Origin: Bacteroidaceae bacterium
Lineage (GTDB): Bacteria > Bacteroidota > Bacteroidia > Bacteroidales > Bacteroidaceae
Assembly: GCA_902362375.1 (NCBI GenBank)
Contig: CABIVS010000020.1
Coordinates: 1-32,803 of the forward strand
Direction: 5' to 3'
DNA length: 32,803 nt
Below, piece after piece: positions 19,538 to 26,265 of the stretch. Both the position numbers and the translations under genes were made by a program. How positions within the stretch are numbered: the stretch's first letter is position 1; each line of letters opens with the position of its first letter. The notes below the pieces were generated by a model. It searched no databases, had not been told where the DNA came from, and saw nothing but the letters and a program-made list of their open reading frames with translations.

Positions 19538-19606
19538 GTATGTTTTTCTATATCCAATTATATTTATTAATAAGACTCACCCGCACATTTCATGCGACAA
19601 ATAACC

Positions 19607-21358
19607 CTATAACACCTCTTCCATCAGCACCAATTCCCAGCTGCGCCACACGATCGTAATCAGTTTCAGTTTCCCTTTCTCACGAGCTTCCGCCACGCAT
19701 TCGTCCTTGCTATAGCGAATCAGCTGTTCCCGCGCATTATCGGCAAGCGTCCTTATTTCCTTTTCCGGTGCATCGGCTTTCGCATACTTCACTTCCAGCA
19801 GATAAGTGTAGGGTGGAGATACGGGTACCACCGGACTGGGTTTAAAGAAGAAATCGGCAAAACCCTTGTTCATTTCATATTCCGGATACAGTTGATAATA
19901 GCGGAACATACTTAGATAGGCTAGGAGGAATCCTTTGATATGAGCTTCCCCTTCTATATATTCCCGAATGCGGCTCTGCTTCCGAATGGCCTCTGCTACA
20001 AATTCGAACAACGGTTCCCATTCTCCCTTGAAAGACATATTCTCAAACAGCGTAAGCAACCGGTTCACGTCGAGCTTGAAGATATCATGACGGGCATATC
20101 CTTGAATCAGGAAATTGAATAGCTGTTCGCGAACCACCAGATTGGGAACGTGCAGGATGGGACGCCCCATCATATCGACCCCTTTAATAGAAAGCAGTCC
20201 GAAATAGAACAGCAAAGATTTAAAGTTGCTCACGTCCGTCATTTCCAGTGCGGAGAAATGAGTGACAATTTCGGTTATTATTTCTCCCTTTTCCGCAACC
20301 TCCTTGATGACGGAGAAGTTATCTCCCAGTCCGTGGTCAAGACGGACGAGGTAGGCAAGCTTGTTAAAGTCGGTACGGATATTGGGATCGACAATCTCTT
20401 TTGGCTTGATTCCGTGCAATATCAATGACTTCATGCAATAGAGCACCATGTCCGAGTTGAACATGCAATCCGTTAATTTATTCTCACTGAAGCAATAATT
20501 GTCATAGTTGGGTTTCATCATTGCCACCGCATCATCTATTGACATGGAAAGAGCGCCTTGCTCCTTATAATACGCCAGCATCTCGCGCAGTTCCTTCTCG
20601 CTGAAACCTACAAGGTCGTTAAACCAGGGATCGGTGGTGATATTCGTGCCGATGTTGAATCCGCTTGTCACGTCGTCCATTGTTACCGGACTTACTCCCG
20701 TGATAAACAGACGATTGAGGGCAGAACCCATTCCCGTCGTGGCGGCTTTGATTACATTGAAGAATCTCCGGATATATCCCTCGCCATGCGTCGCTTTCCG
20801 ATATAAGTCCGTGCCGTAAGTCGAGAGAATGGTATTCGTGAAATTATCGTATTCATCAATCAGGAGATAAATTTTGATGTCTCCCTTGAGAGTGGCATAC
20901 GAATTGATAGCGGATAGCAATGCTCCCGGTTCTTCAAGCGTCTCTGCATTCAGCACATCCCAGATTTCCTTTCCCAATAGATGTTCGTACTTTTGCAGAA
21001 AATGTCTAAGCTTCCCGCAACAATGCAGCCGGAAAGATTCCTCCACCTCATTGATATTCGAACTCACCTCCGAGAAATTGAATCTCATGATGAGAAACTG
21101 GTTATGTATCGGTGTAGGATGTTGCCCGATATACAGCTGACCGAACAATTCGTCGAACTGGTCAGCGTAACGAACGTCATAATAAGCTTCCAGCATTGCC
21201 AGCGTGAGGCTTTTTCCAAAGCGTCGGGGACGGATCAGAAACAGATAACGGGGTTGCTTCTCTATTTTTTCAATAAACATGGTTTTATCTACATAATAGA
21301 AATTATCTTTGATGATGGCTCCGAAATCCGTCAATCCGTATGGTATTTGTTTCATCAT
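19607..21358 (-). CDS. AAA-ATPase-like / PD-(D/E)XK nuclease-like protein
   Basis: The product has 583 residues. The N-terminal AAA-ATPase-like domain opens with the family pattern YGLTDF...YYVDKT (about 7-25). It has a Walker A-like RPRRFGKS (43-50), shorter than a classical P-loop, and Walker B IYLLIDEYDNF (163-173). The C-terminal domain (about 440-583) ends in a PD-(D/E)XK-type fold, with D502 in GFADFF and E522-x-K524 in LLEVK as the nuclease triad. This two-domain family is present in many copies in Bacteroides genomes and has no settled function. The gene stands alone with its own -7 box. Translation could start at either of two adjacent ATGs (21358 or 21355). Nuclease activity is inferred from the motif only. 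Confidence 0.85.
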   Translation of the reverse strand: MMKQIPYGLTDFGAIIKDNFYYVDKTMFIEKIEKQPRYLFLIRPRRFGKSLTLAMLEAYYDVRYADQFDELFGQLYIGQHPTPIHNQFLIMRFNFSEVSSNINEVEESFRLHCCGKLRHFLQKYEHLLGKEIWDVLNAETLEEPGALLSAINSYATLKGDIKIYLLIDEYDNFTNTILSTYGTDLYRKATHGEGYIRRFFNVIKAATTGMGSALNRLFITGVSPVTMDDVTSGFNIGTNITTDPWFNDLVGFSEKELREMLAYYKEQGALSMSIDDAVAMMKPNYDNYCFSENKLTDCMFNSDMVLYCMKSLILHGIKPKEIVDPNIRTDFNKLAYLVRLDHGLGDNFSVIKEVAEKGEIITEIVTHFSALEMTDVSNFKSLLFYFGLLSIKGVDMMGRPILHVPNLVVREQLFNFLIQGYARHDIFKLDVNRLLTLFENMSFKGEWEPLFEFVAEAIRKQSRIREYIEGEAHIKGFLLAYLSMFRYYQLYPEYEMNKGFADFFFKPSPVVPVSPPYTYLLEVKYAKADAPEKEIRTLADNAREQLIRYSKDECVAEAREKGKLKLITIVWRSWELVLMEEVL

Positions 21359-21390
21359 ATTGCGATTCCTTTCTTTAATTCATATCGTAG

Positions 21391-21398
21391 CAAATATA
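21391..21398 (-). promoter_or_regulatory. Promoter -7 box of the AAA-ATPase-like gene
   Basis: TATATTTG on the minus strand is an exact consensus match 33 bases before the ATG. The -33 position carries no convincing TTTG. Confidence 0.45.
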
Positions 21399-21487
21399 CG
21401 GAAAACGGATGAATGTGACATCGTTAATGCCATTAATTTATCCGTTTATCTGTTATTTTGTAGAAAAACTGCTGCTTGGCAGATTGA

Positions 21488-23680
21488 TTATAACTCTAAT
21501 CCTTTTTGAACCGGAACTTGCGGTCGTATTGAATTTTCTGTACGTTCCTGGGGTGTATACTCCACCACCCAATATTCTGTGACATTGTTGGAGGTCTTCC
21601 GTGAGTGGAAATGGTTGTTCTCCAGTACCGTGACCAGCATTTGTTTCATCTGTGCGTTGGCCTGTGTGCGCCCGTTCACGCTTAATACCGACAGCAGGTA
21701 GGAGGCAGGATACCATTTCGCCTGTATATCGTTCGGCCTGGCAGCCCGGAAATAGAAGAAAAGATTCTCTTCCATCGGATCTTTTTGGCGGAACGCCTCG
21801 TTGCGGTTGTTGAGAAACGTAATCTCTTGGTTCTCATACCAATATTGGAATCCCTGCCGGTAGAGTGCGTATGCTTGTGCATATATCCCCTGATGGTTGA
21901 CAGGCGTGTGATAGTCTATTTTCAGAAGCGTATTGAACAGGATACGCCTGTTTTCACCAATGTCCGGCAGGCAGTGCGGGTTGTTGGTGCTGGCGATGAA
22001 CGAGGCGCGGCGGGTGAACGTATAATTCTGGATGTCGTAAACCTTCCGTTCGTTCATCACATCTTGCGTGATGAGACTTTTCAACTCCTGCATCCGTGCG
22101 GGAGAGAGCGTGTCAAACTCATCCAGGTTGATGATCAGGCAGGACGACATTTGCAGGAGATGGTCTTTGTTTTCGGGATAAATCATGCCGTTGCGATAAT
22201 AATCTTTAAGCTCCGGCGGGAGGAGACGGCGGATAAAGGTACTCTTGCCTTTTCCCTGTGCGCCGTGGAGTAACATCAACTGGTGGTTTTGCACTTCGTC
22301 ATTGATGGCACATGCCACCATTCCCACCAGCCAGCGGCGGAAACTGTCTTCAAAAAAAGCCTGATCTGCCGCTTTTACTGTTTTTGTCAGTTGACCGATG
22401 TGGTCTGTTTTCCCGTCCCATGCCTCGAGTGAGGTGAAATAATGGACAAATGGGTTGAATGGCTTGGCATAGTCCGAGTCTACCAGCGCTTTCAAATTAG
22501 CTTGTGAGACGTATATCTTCTTCATCTGCGCGTTGATATAGAATGTGTTGACATCCTTTACGCGAAGTGTGCTGAAAGGTGGCAGCTCTGTGGGGGGAAC
22601 ACCGGGTATTAGTTTCCGGAACTCGATTTGCTCTTTCACTACGTTCCTCCTGATTTCGTAGTGTTCATCCATAAATTTGATTACCTGGCAGATTCTCGGT
22701 GTTTTCTCTTCTTCTTCCGCACAGTCAGTCTTTGAGGTATATTGGTAAGCATTGTGCAGGGGGAGTTCGAGGTCGAAATCGGGGAGTTCGCCGAAATGGC
22801 TGTGTGCCAGACTGACGGCTTCCTCTTCCGTGATATGCCGACGGTAACACTGGTTGCCCAGACAATAGAAGAAATTGTCCCGGTTGCCTGTCTCCAGACG
22901 TTCTTTGCGTTGGGTGTATTCCAGCGCTTTCCGGAAGTCGAGTTGCACTTGCAGGTCGATGGGCGACGCGTTCTCCTGCACGGGAAGGAGGGGAGATCGT
23001 TTTGCCGGATTTTTGCGTTTCTTGTTTTTGCACTCTTCCTCGGTGGGCAGTGTCACTTTTACGGTCAGCGGCTTTACGTTTTCCAGTCGTTCGGGAGCGA
23101 AGAAAGCGTCCGGATCATGCGACACGAAGAATCCGCGTCCCGGATCGCTTCCGCTTGTATCTACTTTGGTATTGAGCAGTGTTTCGTATTTGCTGCTTGC
23201 CAGGGCGTACATTCGGTGGTGATATCGTTCGAGGGTAGGGAAGTCGACGGTTCCCAGCGCGTTCAGTTCGGCACGTAAGGCTTCCGCCTCTTTGCCGGTG
23301 AGGTAGACGAAGATTTTCAACCCGTGCATGCGGGGACTGATGAAGCTTCCTAATGTGTCGGGGCAATCGTTCGCCAGTTGGCGGAATTCCGGGAGCTTTT
23401 CTGCCGGCATATCGTCACAGTCTACCGTGATGATGTCCTGATACTTGTCCAGGCTGTAAGCCAGTCTTTCCTTTACGTAAGTGGCTGTGATGGTGTGGTA
23501 GGGCAGTTGCTTCTTCATGCGGTCTGCTTTCGCCGTGTCTCCTGCCTCCATTGCTTCCCGAAGTCTCCGGATTCTGTCCCGATAGACATCTCCCCGGATA
23601 AATTCGAACAGTTGCCGGATGCTGATATTTCCTGATACGAGTGATAATCCTCTGTATGTGGTTATTACGATATTTTCCAT
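21488..23680 (-). CDS. VirE / BT4734-like primase-helicase protein
   Basis: From the ATG at 23680 the product has 730 residues; the frame is open 14 codons further but that stretch is not protein-like. The N-terminal domain (about 1-200) is of the BT4734-like/VirE N-terminal type, with DIITVDCDD at 82-90 resembling the acidic site of primase-like folds. The C-terminal half is a VirE-type P-loop NTPase of the D5/SF3-like group, with GAQGKGKS (473-480), LIINLDEFD (515-523) and a sensor/arginine region ASTNNPHCLPDIGENRR (563-579). Such proteins replicate or mobilise phage, plasmid or integrated DNA, but this Bacteroides subgroup sits in chromosomal cassettes of unknown role. Codon use and GC are higher than in the small AT-rich gene upstream. 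A terminator (23751-23790) separates it from that gene. Confidence 0.85.
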   Translation of the reverse strand: MENIVITTYRGLSLVSGNISIRQLFEFIRGDVYRDRIRRLREAMEAGDTAKADRMKKQLPYHTITATYVKERLAYSLDKYQDIITVDCDDMPAEKLPEFRQLANDCPDTLGSFISPRMHGLKIFVYLTGKEAEALRAELNALGTVDFPTLERYHHRMYALASSKYETLLNTKVDTSGSDPGRGFFVSHDPDAFFAPERLENVKPLTVKVTLPTEEECKNKKRKNPAKRSPLLPVQENASPIDLQVQLDFRKALEYTQRKERLETGNRDNFFYCLGNQCYRRHITEEEAVSLAHSHFGELPDFDLELPLHNAYQYTSKTDCAEEEEKTPRICQVIKFMDEHYEIRRNVVKEQIEFRKLIPGVPPTELPPFSTLRVKDVNTFYINAQMKKIYVSQANLKALVDSDYAKPFNPFVHYFTSLEAWDGKTDHIGQLTKTVKAADQAFFEDSFRRWLVGMVACAINDEVQNHQLMLLHGAQGKGKSTFIRRLLPPELKDYYRNGMIYPENKDHLLQMSSCLIINLDEFDTLSPARMQELKSLITQDVMNERKVYDIQNYTFTRRASFIASTNNPHCLPDIGENRRILFNTLLKIDYHTPVNHQGIYAQAYALYRQGFQYWYENQEITFLNNRNEAFRQKDPMEENLFFYFRAARPNDIQAKWYPASYLLSVLSVNGRTQANAQMKQMLVTVLENNHFHSRKTSNNVTEYWVVEYTPQERTENSIRPQVPVQKGLEL

Positions 23681-23750
23681 TTGATTTGTTGATATGAATT
23701 TAAGTCGTGTCAATATTAACACACTGCAAAGGACGGCTTTTCCTGTAGAT

Positions 23751-23790
23751 AAAAAAAACTGCTTTTGGTACTCAAAAAGCAGTTTTTTAA
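23751..23790. terminator. Bidirectional terminator between the primase-helicase gene and the small upstream gene
   Basis: A perfect 13-bp stem (23754-23766 with 23775-23787) and 8-base loop has A-runs and T-runs on both sides. It would end the small minus-strand gene that stops at 23808. The primase-helicase gene would then need its own promoter in 23681-23750, where I see only a weak box (GTCCTTTG, minus strand, 23734-23727). Confidence 0.75.
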
Positions 23791-23807
23791 CAGTCGGCTC
23801 TTAAATG

Positions 23808-24169
23808 TTAATCGTCAAAAAGCGTTCTTTTTAGTCTTTGTATCTCATAGTCAATCTCTTCTACGCTTAATGATTCGTCCGAATCATCATATTTCTTGAA
23901 ATTAACAGTCATAAACAACAATTGTGCAAAGAATTTGGGACCTTTAGTGTTAAAAGGAGAATCGTGATCATAGCAGAGATGGACAAAGGGAAGGAGATAC
24001 TTCTTGCGTTCGCGCGGACTTACATCTATCCTGTTGTTATACAAATTATTGACGGTGTCAAGCGTTTGTGTGATAAACTGGGATACTTGGGGGAATTCTC
24101 CCTTTTCGAGCGTTATAGCCTGCTTGTTCAGGTAAACGAAGCCTTCGGAAAAAATGTCTTTTTTCTCAT
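23808..24169 (-). CDS. Small unrecognised protein, frame reached by a -1 shift at A AAA AAG
   Basis: A protein-like frame runs on the minus strand from a stop just upstream of 24169 to the stop at 23808. It has no ATG, GTG or TTG before the TTG at 24044. The ATG at 24169 lies in the +1 frame and reads only M-R-K-K-T-F-F-P-K-A-S-F-T before a stop. Its codons AGA-AAA-AAG form the slippery heptamer A AAA AAG (24164-24158). A one-base backward slip there enters the long frame exactly and gives a 120-residue product beginning MRKKDIFSEGFVYL, charged, with an acidic C-terminal end. One missing A in the A-run would explain it equally well. I do not recognise the family. A -7 box (24221-24228) precedes it, and a terminator and the primase-helicase gene follow. 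Confidence 0.6.
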
Positions 24170-24220
24170 AATTTTAAGTGTTATTTCAATGTTGTTAAAA
24201 AATGTTGTTTTAAAAAGACG

Positions 24221-24228
24221 CAAAGGTA
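24221..24228 (-). promoter_or_regulatory. Promoter -7 box of the small shifted gene
   Basis: TACCTTTG on the minus strand is an exact consensus match 52 bases before the ATG at 24169. It supports transcription starting upstream of that ATG rather than at the internal TTG. Confidence 0.45.
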
Positions 24229-24292
24229 CATTTTATTTTGTTCCTATCATTTACTTATGTTGTTTATTCTCTTTATAGATTTTATTTGATGG

Positions 24293-24343
24293 AAAAAGCG
24301 TGTATTTGAGGGTGAACCCCTCACCCTCAAATACACGCTTTTT
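24293..24343. terminator. 23-bp perfect hairpin, probable bidirectional terminator
   Basis: The arms 24293-24315 and 24321-24343 are perfectly complementary over 23 bp around a 5-base loop (ACCCC). An AAAAA start and TTTTT end give T-runs on both strands. It lies between the small shifted gene and the DUF4248 gene, 225 bases after the latter's stop. The stem is much longer than the other terminators in this window. Confidence 0.7.
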
Positions 24344-24449
24344 TCTATCTAAAAGAATATTCTCCCGCGCCTGCGCACGTGGACATTATTATATAAAGAA
24401 AACTCATATGGCCTGTTTATCCTCAAGATGCTGTGTGTTGCACAGAATC

Positions 24450-24546
24450 CCTTATAGCCGCTTTCATTTTCATTATAGCTAATCTCGATTTCATTATAGC
24501 TAATCTCGATTTCATTATAGCTAATTTCATTTTCATTATAGCTAAT
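24450..24546. repeat. 21-bp tandem repeat, four good copies and one decayed
   Basis: The 13-base core CATTATAGCTAAT recurs at 24471, 24492, 24513 and 24534, exactly 21 bases apart, with the linker CTCGATTT or a variant between. A decayed copy starts at 24450. The core has the dyad ATTA-n4-TAAT. The unit is a multiple of three, and on the minus strand it reads ISYNEIE repeats in a frame that opens at a GTG (24552) and ends at 24349; that frame has no ATG and the rest is not protein-like. A role as protein-binding sites (21 bp is two helical turns) seems likelier than coding. Confidence 0.85.
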
Positions 24547-24567
24547 CAGCACTTGCCATAAAGAGAT

Positions 24568-24813
24568 TCATGGCTCATCGAGATACTTCACAATGAGCCG
24601 TACCTGCCTTGCGCTGTAAGCGTGGTCGTTTTTTCCTTCACCGCCACTATACATTGCGTCATATAGTTCATTGTTATTTCTGATCCACTCCCTCATTTTC
24701 CGCATGGCATACACCAACGGTACATAAGGATTATATAAATGCGCCAGCTCCGATTTCAAATACGGACGTATGACAAACGGCTCTTCCGCCGCCTCTTCAG
24801 TTTCAGCTTTCAT
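24568..24813 (-). CDS. DUF4248 domain protein
   Basis: The product has 81 residues, is soluble, and is acidic at the N-terminus. It matches the pattern I know for DUF4248: FVIRPYLKSELAHLYNP (about 13-29), a central AxRxMxxWI segment (MRKMREWIRNN, about 37-47), and the ending ARQVRLIVKYLDEP (68-81). No biochemical role is known. The ending resembles a small helical DNA-binding or adaptor domain, but that is only an impression. Its promoter is very good (24843-24874) and divergent from the HU-like gene, with which it is usually paired in Bacteroides cassettes. Downstream lie the 21-bp tandem repeats. Confidence 0.82.
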   Translation of the reverse strand: MKAETEEAAEEPFVIRPYLKSELAHLYNPYVPLVYAMRKMREWIRNNNELYDAMYSGGEGKNDHAYSARQVRLIVKYLDEP

Positions 24814-24842
24814 ATCTTCGGGGAATTATGTTTATAGTATTC

Positions 24843-24874
24843 CAAATATACAAAAAATCCATAGGAACTCCAAA
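24843..24874 (-). promoter_or_regulatory. Promoter of the DUF4248 gene
   Basis: On the minus strand, TTTG (24874-24871) and TATATTTG (24850-24843) are separated by 20 bases, an excellent match to the Bacteroides -33/-7 promoter. The leader to the ATG at 24813 is about 25 bases. Confidence 0.68.
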
Positions 24875-24896
24875 TGTATAAGTAAAATAAAATCAC

Positions 24897-24932
24897 TCTG
24901 AATGAAAGTAAATACATTCTAAATGAAAGTAA
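24897..24932. repeat. Pair of 15-bp direct repeats between divergent promoters (operator-like)
   Basis: TCTGAATGAAAGTAA (24897-24911) and TCTAAATGAAAGTAA (24918-24932) match at 14 of 15 bases and are 21 bases apart, so they face the same side of the helix. They lie between the DUF4248 promoter and the HU-like gene promoter and could bind a shared regulator. Confidence 0.55.
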
Positions 24933-24987
24933 GACGAAGTAAGCCAATCGGAGACAAAGTACGTCATTCCATTCCCCTGTAATACAC

Positions 24988-25042
24988 TACCTTTGAGGTA
25001 TCGAAAGAAAAGAAACAGAGCTCGTTCCTCTCTTCCGATACC
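24988..25042 (+). promoter_or_regulatory. Promoter -7 box and leader hairpin of the HU-like/amidase/smalltalk operon
   Basis: TACCTTTG at 24988-24995 is an exact -7 box. It is followed at once by GGTATCG (24997-25003), which pairs with CGATACC (25036-25042), extended by four further pairs after one mismatch. The hairpin would stand at or near the 5' end of the mRNA. From 25043 to the ATG at 25107 the leader becomes very A/T-rich, with repeated TTTTTAATT words, as is common before Bacteroides start codons. Confidence 0.45.
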
Positions 25043-25106
25043 ATTGCGCTAACCGCAATCTGTAACATTTATTTTTTAATTTTTAATTCTCAATTTTTAA
25101 TTTATC

Positions 25107-25622
25107 ATGGCAATACCATTTAAAAGAATGGGTCGTAAAGATCCGAGAGAGGTTGATGGGGTGGTGAAGTATCACCCACAACTTGTGACGCAGGGACAGA
25201 GTGTAGACCTGGATAAACTCGCTTACACGATGAAAGAGAAAAGTTCCTTGTCGCTGGGCGATATCCAGAGTGTGCTAACCAATCTTGTTGAAGCGATGCG
25301 TGCAGCGTTGTTCGACGGTAAGTCCGTCAATATCCGCGACTTCGGTGTATTCAGTCTTTCCGCTACCACACTGGGGGCGGATACGAAAGAAGAGTGTACG
25401 ATGAAGAACATCAGGAGCGTGAATATCAATTTCCGTCCTTCCAGCAGCGTCCGTCCTAATCTGACATCTACCCGTGCCGGTGAGAAAATCGAGTTTCTTG
25501 ACCTCGATGCACCCAAGAAAAAGAAAACCGAAGGTGGAGATTCCGGTGAAGAAGGTGGAGGAGGAGACTCCGGTGGAGGCAGTGGTGATGGCGGTGGTGA
25601 AGCTCCGGATCCGGCAGCTTGA
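25107..25622 (+). CDS. HU-like DNA-binding protein with glycine-rich acidic tail (HU-HIG type)
   Basis: The product has 171 residues. Residues 1 to about 125 form an HU-like fold with the N-terminal pattern of the Bacteroides HU-HIG group (PFKRMGRKDPRE), a helical dimer segment, and the strand VNIRDFGVFSLSA (about 74-86). Instead of the short HU end, residues from about 138 form a low-complexity tail of Gly, Asp, Glu and Ser, followed by PDPAA. HU-HIG proteins are named for HU fused to winged-helix, Ig or Gly-rich parts, which this fits. The basic DNA-binding arm of HU is not obvious (NFRPSSSVRPNL region). It is the first gene of a probable operon; the amidase start is 50 bases downstream. 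Confidence 0.85.
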   Translation: MAIPFKRMGRKDPREVDGVVKYHPQLVTQGQSVDLDKLAYTMKEKSSLSLGDIQSVLTNLVEAMRAALFDGKSVNIRDFGVFSLSATTLGADTKEECTMKNIRSVNINFRPSSSVRPNLTSTRAGEKIEFLDLDAPKKKKTEGGDSGEEGGGGDSGGGSGDGGGEAPDPAA

Positions 25623-25672
25623 GCCATAGAGCGTAGATAATGCTTACAACTGATAAGAAAAACAGTGGCACT

Positions 25673-26152
25673 ATGATGAGAAAGATTGATTTGATCGTGA
25701 TTCACTGTTCCGCCACCCGTGCCGACCGTTCGCTCACCCCGGATGATCTGGAAACGCAACACCGTCGGCGTGGATTTAACGGAACAGGATATCACTACTA
25801 CATCCGCAAAGACGGAACGGTGCACATCACCCGACCGATTGAACGCATCGGTGCGCACGTGAAAGGATTCAACGCTTGTTCGATAGGCATCTGCTATGAA
25901 GGTGGGCTGGACTGTCATGGTCGTCCGGCGGACACGCGGACACCGGAACAACGGGCAACACTTCATTTGCTTGTACATCAATTGCTTGAGACTTTCCCCG
26001 GTAGCCGGGTGTGTGGTCACCGGGATTTAAGTCCCGACCGCAACGGAAACGGGGAAATTGAACCGGAAGAATGGATCAAAGCGTGTCCGTGTTTTGAGGT
26101 GAAAGCGGAAGGTTTCACCACAGAGGACACAGAGGACACGGAGGAAAATTAG
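25673..26152 (+). CDS. N-acetylmuramoyl-L-alanine amidase (T7 lysozyme-like, Amidase_2)
   Basis: The enzyme cleaves the bond between N-acetylmuramic acid and the stem peptide of peptidoglycan. It has 159 residues from the ATG at 25673; a second ATG follows at 25676. The open frame begins at 25640, but those residues are not family-like. Zinc and catalytic landmarks are IHCSAT with H11, a GYHYYIRKDG core (39-48), GICYEGG, and GHRDLSPDRNGNGEIEP with H116; C138 or C140 in ACPCF is the probable third zinc ligand. There is no signal peptide, so it needs help to cross the inner membrane, and the small membrane peptide encoded next could provide it (inference). The last 11 residues (TTEDTEDTEEN) come from the arm of a palindromic repeat and are not part of the fold. 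Confidence 0.92.
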   Translation: MMRKIDLIVIHCSATRADRSLTPDDLETQHRRRGFNGTGYHYYIRKDGTVHITRPIERIGAHVKGFNACSIGICYEGGLDCHGRPADTRTPEQRATLHLLVHQLLETFPGSRVCGHRDLSPDRNGNGEIEPEEWIKACPCFEVKAEGFTTEDTEDTEEN

Positions 26153-26230
26153 TATAAAAAAACAAACCACCGCAGCGTATACGGAGAAGGGAAATAAATA
26201 TTCCTCTGTGCCCTCTGTGTCCTCTGTGGT
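26117..26230. repeat. Palindromic element with 30-base arms of 9-nt units, overlapping the amidase 3' end
   Basis: The arms 26117-26146 and 26201-26230 are inverted copies matching at 28 of 30 positions, each built from CACAGAGGA-like 9-nt units. The 54-base centre is AT-rich at first, then holds CCACCGCAGCGTATACGG. The left arm encodes the last 11 residues of the amidase. The layout matches the element at 14974-15061, with a different word. Confidence 0.8.
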
Positions 26231-26246
26231 CAACTAAAGAGCGTGG

Positions 26247-26255
26247 AAAGGAGGT
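26247..26255 (+). promoter_or_regulatory. Perfect Shine-Dalgarno sequence before the smalltalk gene
   Basis: AAAGGAGGT is fully complementary to the usual 16S rRNA 3' end and stands 10 bases before the ATG at 26266. Bacteroides genes rarely use such a site and no other gene in this window has one as strong. It fixes the start of the 33-codon gene. Confidence 0.7.
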
Positions 26256-26265
26256 GTGTAAAGTT

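Noticed and set aside
19538..19606. Terminator between the convergent YdeI-like and AAA-ATPase-like genes
   Set aside because: The stretch is AT-rich but I find no stem of more than a few pairs.
24450..24546. CRISPR array
   Set aside because: The units repeat every 21 bp with only about 8 bases between cores, leaving no spacers of CRISPR size, and no cas gene is near.
25223..26020. 265-codon minus-strand open frame
   Set aside because: It lies wholly opposite the HU-like and amidase genes and reads as low-complexity Pro/Ser from the Gly-rich tail. It has no family features or promoter.
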